From assembly GCA_021808985.1 (NCBI GenBank), contig JAKBAQ010000070.1:1-11283 (forward strand): 11,283 nt of DNA. Direction: 5' to 3'. This stretch comes from Pseudomonadota bacterium. Lineage in GTDB: Bacteria; Pseudomonadota; Alphaproteobacteria; Acetobacterales; Acetobacteraceae. Positions 1 to 6,447 of this stretch are shown here, piece after piece. Within the stretch, counting starts at the first letter, position 1; every line of letters starts with the position of its first letter. A program made the position numbers and the translations under genes. Under the pieces are notes generated by a model, which was given only the letters and a program-made list of their open reading frames with translations, was not told the DNA's origin and made no database searches.

Positions 1-9
1 CCTGGGCGG

Positions 10-696
10 ATGAGCGCGGGCACGCTGGAGGTCATTCTCGCGCTGGTCATTTCCGTGGTGCTGCATGAGCTGGCGCACGGCGCCGTGGCCCGCCTGCTGG
101 GCGACACCACGGCACAGCAGGCCGGGCGGCTCACCCTCAACCCGCTTAAGCATATAGACCCGTTCGGCAGCATCCTGTTTCCGTTGATTCTGGCGGTGGG
201 CCAGCTCACCACGCTCGGCCATGTCGCCTTCATGTATGGTTGGGCCAAGCCCGTGCCGGTCAACCCCATGGAATTGCGGCTGCGCGGCGCGCGCCATCCG
301 CGCCAGCTCATGGCGGTGGTGGCCGCCGCCGGCCCGCTCATGAACTTCGCCCTGGCCGTGCTGGGCGGTTTTTTGCTCCGCACCGGCCAACAGGCTGATT
401 TTTTGGTTTATTTTATTGAAATCAACCTCGTCCTGGGCATGTTCAACCTCTTCCCCATGCCGCCCATGGATGGCGGGCGCATCGCCGTCGGCGTGTTGCC
501 GCTGCCCGCCGCGCGCTGGCTGGCGGGGTTTGAGAGGCAGGGCATCATACTGGTTTTGCTGGTCATATTCGTCCTGCCCCTGGTGCTGGCGCAGTTCGGC
601 CTGCGGTTTGACCCGTTTCAGCAAGCGATGGACCACCTGCTGCCCTGGGCGGAGCGGATTGTTCTGCGCATAAGCGGAGCGGGCCATGGAAACTGA
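10..696 (+). CDS. Site-2 protease family (M50) membrane metallopeptidase
   Basis: Predicted integral-membrane zinc metallopeptidase of the M50 / site-2 protease family, which cleaves substrates within or next to the membrane; the substrate here is unknown. The zinc-binding motif HELAH is at residues 19-23, inside the first membrane segment. A central GPLMN motif lies at 108-112, and the second active-site motif NLFPMPPMDGG at 146-156 supplies the third zinc ligand (Asp154). Several hydrophobic segments (about 8-28, 52-70, 100-123, 137-150 and 176-197) fit a polytopic core. The length of 228 aa is normal for the short soil-type M50 proteins that lack a PDZ domain. The start is the ATG at 10 behind GGGCGG, but the frame is open to the window edge, so a start a few codons upstream cannot be excluded. 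The 3' end overlaps scpA by 11 bases. An AT-rich patch near 392-424 is unlike the rest of the gene. The family call is secure; the physiological role is not. Confidence 0.9.
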   Translation: MSAGTLEVILALVISVVLHELAHGAVARLLGDTTAQQAGRLTLNPLKHIDPFGSILFPLILAVGQLTTLGHVAFMYGWAKPVPVNPMELRLRGARHPRQLMAVVAAAGPLMNFALAVLGGFLLRTGQQADFLVYFIEINLVLGMFNLFPMPPMDGGRIAVGVLPLPAARWLAGFERQGIILVLLVIFVLPLVLAQFGLRFDPFQQAMDHLLPWAERIVLRISGAGHGN

Positions 697-1435
697 TTCG
701 CTCGTCCTGCAACTGGAGGGTTTTGAAGGCCCGCTCGACCTGCTGCTGGAGCTGGCGCGGGCGCAAAAGGTCGATCTGGCGAAAATCTCCATCCTGGCGC
801 TGGTTGAGCAGTTCCTCGCGGTCATCGAGGGGGCGCGCAAAATCCGCCTGGAGCTGGCGGCGGACTGGCTGGTCATGGCCGCCTGGCTCACCTGGCTCAA
901 ATCGCGCCTGCTGGTGCCCGCTTTGGGCGAGCCGGAGGACGCCGAGGCCGCGGCTGAAACCCTGGCCGCCCGGCTGGTGGATCTGCAGGCCGTGCGCGCC
1001 GCCGCCGCCTGGATGGGCCAGCGCCCCCAGCTCGGCTGGGATTTCTTCCATCGCGGCATCCCCGAGGAGCTGACCGAGACAGACCGCAGCCGCCTGCGCC
1101 TGGATATGAGCAGCCTGCTCAGCGCCTACCTCGCCGCGCGCCGCCGCGCGGGCGCCAAATTGCAGTACAAGCCCAAGCCGATGGTGTATTTCTCGGTGCA
1201 GAACGCGCTGGAGCGCCTGGCCCGGCTGGTCGGCTCGCTGCCGGACTGGTCGAGCCTGGAGCAATTCCTGCCCGAGGGGCTGGAAGACGGCATTCCCCGC
1301 CGCGCCGCCATCTCCGCGACACTGATCGCAGGGCTGGAAATGGCCAAAGGCGGCAGTTTGCAATTGCGTCAGGACCAAATTTTTGGCCCAATTCTGTTGC
1401 GTAACACGGGCGAGAGCGAGGCCGCTGATGAGTGA
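686..1435 (+). CDS. scpA: Segregation and condensation protein A
   Basis: ScpA is the kleisin subunit of the SMC-ScpAB condensin. It bridges the SMC heads and helps compact and segregate the chromosome in the cytoplasm. The N-terminal signature LEGFEGPLDLLLELARAQKV (about residues 10-29) is diagnostic of ScpA. It is followed by the helical region that binds the SMC neck, including WLTWLKSRLL around residue 70. The C-terminal part (about 170-240) looks like the winged helix that contacts the other SMC head. At 249 aa the length is normal. The ATG at 686 follows a purine-rich GCGGAGCGGG ribosome-binding site and starts inside the upstream protease gene, giving an 11-base overlap. The stop overlaps the scpB start by 8 bases. 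These overlaps indicate co-transcription and probable translational coupling with scpB, its physical partner. An SMC-ScpAB system, rather than MukBEF, fits an alphaproteobacterial host. Confidence 0.96.
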   Translation: METDSLVLQLEGFEGPLDLLLELARAQKVDLAKISILALVEQFLAVIEGARKIRLELAADWLVMAAWLTWLKSRLLVPALGEPEDAEAAAETLAARLVDLQAVRAAAAWMGQRPQLGWDFFHRGIPEELTETDRSRLRLDMSSLLSAYLAARRRAGAKLQYKPKPMVYFSVQNALERLARLVGSLPDWSSLEQFLPEGLEDGIPRRAAISATLIAGLEMAKGGSLQLRQDQIFGPILLRNTGESEAADE

Positions 1436-2000
1436 GACAGACCAAACCCAGGCGCTGCGGCTGGCCGAGGCGGCCATTTTCGCCGCCACCCAGCCGGTGA
1501 CCACGCGCATCCTGGCCAACCTGCTCCCCGAGGATACCGATGTGGACGCGGTGCTGGCCGCGCTGGCCGCGCATTATGCGCCGCGCGGGGTCAATCTCGT
1601 GCAGGCGGCGGGCGGCTGGCAGTTCCGCACCGCGCCTGACATCGCGCCAAGCTTGCGCAAGGTGGTGGAGCTGCCGCGCCGCCTGCCGCGCGTGGCCATG
1701 GAGACCCTGGCCATCGTCGCCTACCACCAGCCCGTCACCCGCACCGAGATTGAGGAGATTCGCGGCGCCTCGCTCTCCCAGACCACGCTGGACCTGCTGC
1801 TGGAAAACGGCCTCATCACCCCCAAGGGCCGCCGGGAGACACCGGGCCGTCCCACCCTGTGGGGCACCACGCCCGCCTTTCTCGCCCAGTTCGGCCTCAA
1901 TGACCTGCGCGACCTGCCCCGGCGCGAGGAACTGCTCATCGACCCCTCCGGCGCCGCGCCCGCGCCGGCGGCGCCGGTGGAAGCCGGAACCGGCGCATGA
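1428..2000 (+). CDS. scpB: Segregation and condensation protein B
   Basis: ScpB is the dimeric winged-helix partner (kite subunit) that binds the middle of ScpA in the SMC-ScpAB complex. The first winged-helix domain spans about residues 5-75 (from LRLAEAAIFAATQPV). The second begins near LPRVAMETLAIVAYHQPVTR (about 84-103), the strongest family signature, and continues through IRGASLSQTTLDLLLENGLI and GRPTLWGTT. I chose the ATG at 1428 rather than the in-frame ATG at 1383. It sits behind a GAGAGCGAG ribosome-binding site and gives the usual N-terminus, whereas the longer form adds 15 residues that overlap scpA extensively and look unlike ScpB. The protein is then 190 aa with a short Ala/Pro-rich tail. 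It overlaps scpA by 8 bases and the next gene by 4 (ATGA). Confidence 0.95.
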   Translation: MSETDQTQALRLAEAAIFAATQPVTTRILANLLPEDTDVDAVLAALAAHYAPRGVNLVQAAGGWQFRTAPDIAPSLRKVVELPRRLPRVAMETLAIVAYHQPVTRTEIEEIRGASLSQTTLDLLLENGLITPKGRRETPGRPTLWGTTPAFLAQFGLNDLRDLPRREELLIDPSGAAPAPAAPVEAGTGA

Positions 2001-2668
2001 TCCTCAGGATCACCCGCGAGTCGCTGCTGGACGGCACCTTGCGGGCCTACCGCCAGTCGCAGGAGATGCTCAGCCCCGGCGATACGCCCCAGCGCACCGA
2101 GGCGCAGATGAACGCGCTGCTCGAGGCCAGCCTCGCCAGCCACGACCCCGCCCAGGATTTATGGGTGTTCGGCTATGGCTCGCTCATCTGGAATCCGGCG
2201 TTTGAGCATGTGGAATGCCGCCCCGCGCTGCTGCGGGGCTGGCACCGGCGATTCTGTCTCAAAATGTTCATGGGGCGCGGCACGCGTGAAACCCCGGGCC
2301 TGGTGCTGGGGCTGGACCGTGGCGGCGCCTGCAAGGGGGTGGCGTTCCGCATCCAGGCCCCCATGGTGCGCCAGGAGCTGGGGATTCTCTGGCAGCGCGA
2401 AATGTATGGCGGCGCCTATAATGCCCGCTGGGTGCGGCTGCGGGCCGGGGAGGAGTGTTTTCCCGCGCTCACCTTCGTCATCAATCCCGCCCATCCGCGC
2501 TATGTGAAGGAGCTGAGCGTGGCGGAAACGGCGGCCATGATCGCGGCGGCGACAGGCGATCTGGGCACCTGCCGGGAGTATCTGGAGAACACCCTGGCGC
2601 ACCTGCGCCAGCTTGGTTTGCGCGATGCCGGACTCTCCCGCATCGCCGCCGCTTTGCCCAACCCTTAA
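1997..2668 (+). CDS. chaC: ChaC-type gamma-glutamylcyclotransferase (glutathione-specific)
   Basis: Predicted cytosolic enzyme that breaks glutathione into 5-oxoproline and Cys-Gly, the reaction known for the ChaC family. The substrate-binding motif FGYGSL is at residues 58-63, followed by IWNPAFE and by GWHRRFCLKMFMGRGT at 81-96. The likely catalytic glutamate is Glu135 in LWQREMYGGAY. The 223-aa length and the roughly 55-residue N-terminal helical region match the bacterial ChaC type. The start is the ATG of an ATGA overlap with the scpB stop, with GGA 8 bases upstream. Nothing is missing, so it should be active. Its place is odd: it lies between scpB and tatB, where related clusters often carry tatA, and glutathione turnover has no obvious link to chromosome condensation or Tat export. 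The family call is strong; exact substrate preference is inferred from the family. Confidence 0.93.
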   Translation: MILRITRESLLDGTLRAYRQSQEMLSPGDTPQRTEAQMNALLEASLASHDPAQDLWVFGYGSLIWNPAFEHVECRPALLRGWHRRFCLKMFMGRGTRETPGLVLGLDRGGACKGVAFRIQAPMVRQELGILWQREMYGGAYNARWVRLRAGEECFPALTFVINPAHPRYVKELSVAETAAMIAAATGDLGTCREYLENTLAHLRQLGLRDAGLSRIAAALPNP

Positions 2669-2672
2669 GGCT

Positions 2673-2686
2673 CTGCTAGCAAGCAG
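2673..2686 (+). other. Small hairpin ahead of the tatB start
   Basis: The 21-base gap between chaC and tatB contains CTGCT-AGCA-AGCAG, a perfect 5-bp stem with a 4-base loop that ends 3 bases before the tatB ATG. It covers the only AG-rich sequence close to the start, so it could lower tatB initiation. It is too weak and lacks a T-run to be a terminator. A role in translation is inference only. Confidence 0.35.
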
Positions 2687-2689
2687 GCG

Positions 2690-3124
2690 ATGTTTGGATT
2701 TTCCTGGGGCGAGATTGGTCTGATCATGGCGGTGGCACTGGTTGCCATCGGGCCGAAGGATTTGCCTGTGGCCATCCGCACGGTCACCAGCCTGATCAAG
2801 AAGGCGCGCGGCATGGCCTCTGAGTTCCAGAGCCATGTGGACGACATGATGCGCGAGGCCAATCTGGCCGACGTGAAGAGCGAGCTGAACAAGCTCCGCA
2901 ATTTTGACTTCACGGCGGCCGCCGAGCAGACGGTGGACCCTGACGGCAAGCTGCGCGATTCGCTGAAAAAAGCCACCGGCGACATTCCGGAGAGCGAGTT
3001 CATCACCCCGCCGCCGGTGATTCCCGATACGCCGGAGTCTCCCGCCTTCATCCCGCCTGACGCGGCGCGCAAGAAGCCGGTCCCGGCCTTCATCCCGCCA
3101 GGCACGAAACGCTGGGGATTTTAA
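2690..3124 (+). CDS. tatB: Sec-independent protein translocase protein TatB
   Basis: TatB is the single-span subunit that forms, with TatC, the receptor complex for folded proteins carrying twin-arginine signal peptides in the inner membrane. The N-terminus MFGFSWGEIG has Glu8, the acidic residue typical of TatB (TatA usually has Gln there). A membrane helix covers about 6-20, the hinge GPKDLP is at 21-26, and an amphipathic helix follows (about 27-65). The C-terminal 40 residues are proline-rich and contain PAFIPP twice. At 144 aa the length is normal. The gene lies 21 bases after chaC and has only a weak, very close AGG before the ATG, in a spot that can form a small hairpin. tatC begins directly after the TAA stop. 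The Glu8 and the GP hinge favour TatB over TatA, so this is not simply a relabelled tatA. Confidence 0.95.
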   Translation: MFGFSWGEIGLIMAVALVAIGPKDLPVAIRTVTSLIKKARGMASEFQSHVDDMMREANLADVKSELNKLRNFDFTAAAEQTVDPDGKLRDSLKKATGDIPESEFITPPPVIPDTPESPAFIPPDAARKKPVPAFIPPGTKRWGF

Positions 3125-3934
3125 GTGACTGAGCAGGAAACACCCGCCATGGACACTGGCGACGAGATCAACGACAAGGAAATGCCCCTGCTCGAGCATC
3201 TGGCCGAGCTGCGCCGCCGGCTGGTCTGGTCGGGCCTCACCTTCATCGCCGCCTTTCTGGTCTGCTACCATTTCTCCGCCCGGATCTATGATTTCCTGGC
3301 CGCCCCGCTGGCGCACGCGCTGGAGGCGCGGGGCGAGAAGCCGGAGCTCATCTACACCGCCTTGTTCGAGGCGTTCTTCACCTATGTGAAGGTCTCGGTG
3401 TTCGCCGCCGCCTTTCTGTCCTTTCCCATGATCGCGGGGCAGCTCTGGCTGTTCGTGGCGCCGGGCCTCTACAAGCGCGAGAAGCGGGCGATGCTGCCCT
3501 TCCTCATCGTCACCCCCATCCTCTTCTTCATGGGCGGCGCGCTGGCTTATTATGTGTTCTTCCCCGTGGCGTGGAGATTCTTCCTCAGCTTCCAGACCAG
3601 CGGCGGCAACGGCGACGTGCAGATCGCCCTGCTGGCCAGGGTGAGTGACTATCTGAACGTGGTGATGAAGCTGATCTTCGCCTTCGGCCTCAGCTTCGAG
3701 CTTCCGGTGCTGCTCACCCTGCTCGGGCGCGTGGGCATCGTCACCTCCGCCGGCCTCCGGAAATACCGGCGCTATGCCTTTGTCGGATGTTTCATCGTGG
3801 CCGCCGTCATGGCGCCGCCGGACGTGCCCTCGCAGTGCCTCATGGCCGGGTTGCTGGTCTTCCTGTTTGAGATTTCGCTGTTCGCGGTGAAGATGGTCGA
3901 GCCAAAAGCGCCGGTGGAGGCAGAAAATGCATGA
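3125..3934 (+). CDS. tatC: Sec-independent protein translocase protein TatC
   Basis: TatC is the multi-spanning inner-membrane core of the twin-arginine translocase and binds the RR signal peptide. The N-terminal cytoplasmic motif MPLLEHLAELRRRL is at residues 20-33. The first cytoplasmic loop carries FVAPGLYKREKR (110-121) with Glu119, in the region known to contact signal peptides. APPDVPSQ lies near the last membrane segments. Six hydrophobic segments can be seen, and 269 aa is a normal length. The GTG at 3125 directly abuts the tatB TAA and has GGGGA 6 bases upstream. An in-frame ATG at 3149 has AGGA 10 bases upstream and would give 261 aa. Both keep the conserved N-terminus, so the start is uncertain while the gene is not. 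The 3' end overlaps serS by 8 bases. A tatA gene is expected elsewhere in the genome. Confidence 0.96.
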   Translation: MTEQETPAMDTGDEINDKEMPLLEHLAELRRRLVWSGLTFIAAFLVCYHFSARIYDFLAAPLAHALEARGEKPELIYTALFEAFFTYVKVSVFAAAFLSFPMIAGQLWLFVAPGLYKREKRAMLPFLIVTPILFFMGGALAYYVFFPVAWRFFLSFQTSGGNGDVQIALLARVSDYLNVVMKLIFAFGLSFELPVLLTLLGRVGIVTSAGLRKYRRYAFVGCFIVAAVMAPPDVPSQCLMAGLLVFLFEISLFAVKMVEPKAPVEAENA

Positions 3935-5198
3935 CATGAAACTGATCACCCAGGACCCGGCGGCGTTTGACGCGGCGCTGGCGCGGCGGGGGATTCTGCC
4001 GCTCTCGCACGAGCTTGGCGAGCTGGATGGCGAACGCCGCGCCGCCGTGGCGCAGCTGCAGGTGCTGCAGGCCAGCCGCAACGCGCTGGCCAAGCGCATC
4101 GGCGAGGCCAAGCGCGCCAAGGCTGAAACCAGCGCCCTGGAAGCCGAGGGTGCGGCCCTGCGCGGCCAGATGGAGGCGCTGGAGGCCGAAGTCCCGCGCC
4201 TGGAGCTGCTGCTCCGCGAGACCCTCGCCGCCATCCCCAACGTGCTGGACGCCGCCGTGCCCGAAGGCCGCGATGAGAAAGACAATGCCGAGGTGAAAAA
4301 CTGGGGCGCGAAGCCCGCATTCCCCTTTCCCGCGAAGGAGCATTTCGAGCTCGGCGAGGCCCTGGGGCTGATGGATTTCGCCGGCGCCGCCAAGCTGGCC
4401 GGCGCGCGCTTCACCGTGCTGCGTGGCGCCCTGGCCCGGCTGGAGCGCGCGCTGGGCCAGTTCATGCTCGACACCCACACCGCCAGCCACGGCTATACCG
4501 AGACCGTGGTGCCCCTGCTGGTCAACAGCAACGCGATGTTCGGCACCGGCCAGCTACCCAAATTCGCTGACGACCTGTTCAAAACCACCGATGGCCGCTG
4601 GCTCATCCCCACCGCCGAGGTCTCGCTCACCAACCTGGCCGCCGCCGAGATCCTGCCCGGCGCCGCGCTGCCCCTGCGGCTTACCGCGCTCACCCCCTGT
4701 TTCCGTTCCGAGGCCGGCTCCGCCGGGCGCGATGTGCGCGGCATGCTGCGCCAGCATCAGTTCTCCAAGGTGGAGCTGGTCAGCATCACCCGGCCCGAGG
4801 AGTCCGAGGCCGAGCACGAGCGCATGACCGCCTGCGCCGAGCGCATCCTGGAAGCCCTGGAGCTGCCCTACCGCCGCATGCTGCTCTGCGCCGGCGATAC
4901 CGGCTTCTCATCGGTGAAGACCTACGATCTGGAAGTCTGGCTGCCGGGGCAGGGGATGTACCGCGAAATCTCATCCTGCTCGAACACCGGCGCCTTCCAG
5001 GCCCGGCGCATGAACGCGCGCTACCGCACCGCCGAGGGCAAGCCCGATTTCGTGCACACGCTCAACGGCTCGGGCGTCGCGGTGGGCCGCGCGCTCATCG
5101 CGGTGCTGGAAAACCACCAGAACGAGGATGGCTCGGTGAGCGTGCCCGCCGTGCTGCGCCCCTACATGGGCGGGCTGGAGCGCATCGCCGCGGCCTGA
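3927..5198 (+). CDS. serS: Serine--tRNA ligase
   Basis: Cytosolic class II aminoacyl-tRNA synthetase that charges tRNA-Ser (and tRNA-Sec where present). The N-terminal two-helix coiled-coil arm that grips the tRNA long variable arm spans about residues 30-100. The catalytic domain follows, with TAEVSLTNL (229-237) for serine recognition, motif 2 at FRSEAGSAGRD (259-269), EISSCSN (349-355), and motif 3 at NGSGVAVGRALIAVLENHQ (380-398). The 423-aa length is typical. The start at 3927 (MHDMKL, matching the common MHD start) has a strong GGAGG 7 bases upstream and overlaps tatC by 8 bases. serS is the last gene of the operon: its stop codon lies in the loop of a terminator-like hairpin. In many alphaproteobacteria surE follows serS; here an efflux operon follows instead. 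Confidence 0.97.
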   Translation: MHDMKLITQDPAAFDAALARRGILPLSHELGELDGERRAAVAQLQVLQASRNALAKRIGEAKRAKAETSALEAEGAALRGQMEALEAEVPRLELLLRETLAAIPNVLDAAVPEGRDEKDNAEVKNWGAKPAFPFPAKEHFELGEALGLMDFAGAAKLAGARFTVLRGALARLERALGQFMLDTHTASHGYTETVVPLLVNSNAMFGTGQLPKFADDLFKTTDGRWLIPTAEVSLTNLAAAEILPGAALPLRLTALTPCFRSEAGSAGRDVRGMLRQHQFSKVELVSITRPEESEAEHERMTACAERILEALELPYRRMLLCAGDTGFSSVKTYDLEVWLPGQGMYREISSCSNTGAFQARRMNARYRTAEGKPDFVHTLNGSGVAVGRALIAVLENHQNEDGSVSVPAVLRPYMGGLERIAAA

Positions 5199-5214
5199 GG
5201 CCGGGTTACTTTTT
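5191..5214 (+). terminator. Probable Rho-independent terminator of the serS operon
   Basis: CGGCC-TGA-GGCCG forms a GC-only 5-bp stem with a 3-base loop at 5191-5203. It can be lengthened by two C-G pairs (5188-5189 with 5204-5205) if G5190 bulges out. It is followed by GGTTAC and then TTTTT at 5210-5214. The loop is the serS stop codon itself (5196-5198). The stem is short, and the T-run starts 6 bases after it, so efficiency may be moderate. Confidence 0.55.
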
Positions 5215-5222
5215 GTCATCAA

Positions 5223-5285
5223 CCAGCAAACTCCGCGCCGGGACAAGGCGATTGTAACGGGCTATAGACCCCGGGAGTTTGTTGG
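5223..5285. repeat. Inverted repeat enclosing the mdtA promoter region
   Basis: The arms are 5223-5234 (CCAGCAAACTCC) and 5274-5285 (GGAGTTTGTTGG). They are complementary over 12 positions, eleven Watson-Crick pairs and one G-T, and are separated by 39 bases. The left arm ends 5 bases before the candidate -35 box and the right arm begins 5 bases after the candidate -10 box, where transcription should start. The right arm touches the mdtA ribosome-binding site. It may be a split operator or, in a read-through transcript from serS, a stem next to the mdtA start. It is not a terminator, since no T-run follows. Confidence 0.45.
5240..5268 (+). promoter_or_regulatory. Candidate sigma-70 promoter for the mdtABC operon
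   Basis: GGGACA at 5240-5245 (4 of 6 matches to TTGACA) and TATAGA at 5263-5268 (4 of 6 matches to TATAAT) are separated by exactly 17 bases. The likely transcription start is near 5275, giving a short leader of about 24 bases before the GTG at 5299. This is the only intergenic space ahead of the efflux genes and comes after a terminator-like hairpin, so a promoter is expected here. The exact boxes are a match by eye. Confidence 0.45.
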
Positions 5286-5290
5286 GAGAG
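5284..5290 (+). promoter_or_regulatory. Ribosome-binding site deciding the mdtA GTG start
   Basis: GGGAGAG lies 8 bases before the GTG at 5299. It supports that start over the in-frame ATG at 5350, which would remove the positively charged stretch before the membrane anchor. Its first two bases belong to the right arm of the inverted repeat. Confidence 0.6.
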
Positions 5291-5298
5291 TCGTTTAC

Positions 5299-6447
5299 GT
5301 GGTCGACCCTGTGGCAACGCCCAAGCGCGGCAGGAAGCGCTGGATATTCATGGGGCTGGCGCTCCTGCTCATCGCCTTCATCTGGTATCGTCATTCCGGC
5401 TCCGGCCCTGGCCTGCGCAAGCCGGCGCCCCAGGCCGTGGGCGTCGCCACGGCCTTTAGCGGGTCCATGCCCGTGATGCTCGATGAGCTTGGCACCGTCA
5501 CCCCCACCGCCACCATCACCGTGCTGCCGCAGCTCAGCGGCTATCTCACCCAGGTCGCCTTCACCGAGGGCGAGAACGTCACCAAGGGCCAGTTCCTCGC
5601 CGAGATCGACCCCCGCCCATACCAGATCCAGCTTGAGCAGTATCAGGCCGCCCTGGCAAAGGACACGGCGGCTCTGGGCCAGGCGAAATCAGACCTTGCC
5701 CGCTACCAGCTCCTGGCCCGGCAGGACTCCATCTCCGCCCAGCAGGTGAGCGACCAGACCTTCCTCGTCGCGCAGGACACCGCCGCCACCCAAGCCGACC
5801 AGGCGAATATCGACTCCGCCCGCCTCAACCTCGCCTACTGCCACATCACCTCGCCGGTGGCCGGCAAGGTGGGCCTGCGCCTGGTGGACCCTGGCAACTA
5901 CGTAACCCCCAGCAGCAGCACCGGCATCGCCGTGGTCACCACCATGGCGCCCACCACGGTTATCTTCTCCGTGGCGCAGGCTGATCTGGCGCCCGTGCTG
6001 GTGCGGCTGGGGCAGGGCGCCACGCTGCCCGCCACCGCTTACGCCAGCGATGACACCACGAAGCTGGAAACAGGCGAGCTGAGCGCGGTGGACAACCAGA
6101 TGGACACCGCAACCGGCATGGTGAAGCTGCGCGCCAAGTTCGCCAACGCCAACGGCGCGCTTTTTCCCAATGAGTTCGTCAACATCCATCTGCTGGTGAA
6201 CACCCTGCAAAACGCCACGCTGGTGCCAAGCCAGGCAGTGCAGACCGGCGCGCCCGGCACCTATGTCTATGTCGTCAACGCCGATGACACGGTGCATGTC
6301 CAGCCCGTCACCACCGGCCCCACCAACGGCACTGACACGGTCATCACCAAGGGCCTCGCCCCCGGCGATGTCGTGGTCACTGACGGGGTGGACCGCCTGA
6401 GCGAAGGCGCCAAGGTCAACGTGGCCAGCTCCGTTTCCGCCCCGTGA
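5299..6447 (+). CDS. mdtA: RND efflux periplasmic adaptor subunit, MdtA-like
   Basis: Membrane fusion protein that links an inner-membrane RND permease to an outer-membrane channel across the periplasm. A basic N-terminus (KRGRKR, residues 9-14) precedes one membrane anchor (about 15-30). There is no lipobox cysteine, so it is anchored by the helix rather than a lipid. The first lipoyl half-motif is at about 75-107 (VLPQLSGYLTQVAFTEGENV). An alpha-helical hairpin, probably the channel-facing tip, spans about 108-175. The second lipoyl half is at about 178-203 (CHITSPVAGKVGLRLVDPGN), followed by beta-barrel and membrane-proximal domains to about 375. The 382-aa length is normal. The GTG start is supported by GGGAGAG 8 bases upstream. 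The stop overlaps the next gene (GTGA). The order adaptor-permease-permease points to the MdtA branch of the AcrA/MdtA family. Confidence 0.92.
   Translation: MVDPVATPKRGRKRWIFMGLALLLIAFIWYRHSGSGPGLRKPAPQAVGVATAFSGSMPVMLDELGTVTPTATITVLPQLSGYLTQVAFTEGENVTKGQFLAEIDPRPYQIQLEQYQAALAKDTAALGQAKSDLARYQLLARQDSISAQQVSDQTFLVAQDTAATQADQANIDSARLNLAYCHITSPVAGKVGLRLVDPGNYVTPSSSTGIAVVTTMAPTTVIFSVAQADLAPVLVRLGQGATLPATAYASDDTTKLETGELSAVDNQMDTATGMVKLRAKFANANGALFPNEFVNIHLLVNTLQNATLVPSQAVQTGAPGTYVYVVNADDTVHVQPVTTGPTNGTDTVITKGLAPGDVVVTDGVDRLSEGAKVNVASSVSAP

Noticed and set aside
1375..1386. CCAAA-TT-TTTGG palindrome near the end of scpA
   Set aside because: The loop is only 2 bases and the stem is AT-rich and inside coding sequence. 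It is likely chance.
1383..1427. Extended N-terminus for ScpB from the ATG at 1383
   Set aside because: The extra 15 residues do not look like ScpB. The ATG at 1428 has a good ribosome-binding site and the expected N-terminus.
2690..3124. The Tat gene could be tatA rather than tatB
   Set aside because: Glu8, the GPKDLP hinge, the 144-residue length and the position directly before tatC all indicate TatB.
2159..4480. Very long minus-strand open frame (773 codons) opposite chaC, tatBC and serS
   Set aside because: It lies entirely opposite four well-recognised genes. Its product is rich in His, Arg, Gln and Gly with no recognisable domain, which is typical of antisense frames in GC-rich DNA.
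5210..5227. Possible BaeR-like box upstream of mdtA
   Set aside because: The similarity to the E. coli BaeR box as I recall it is mainly the T-run, which is better explained as the terminator tail. The rest matches poorly and no BaeSR genes are visible.
5223..5285. Reading the long inverted repeat as the serS terminator
   Set aside because: The loop is 39 bases and no T-run follows the right arm. The short hairpin at 5191-5203 with TTTTT is a better terminator.
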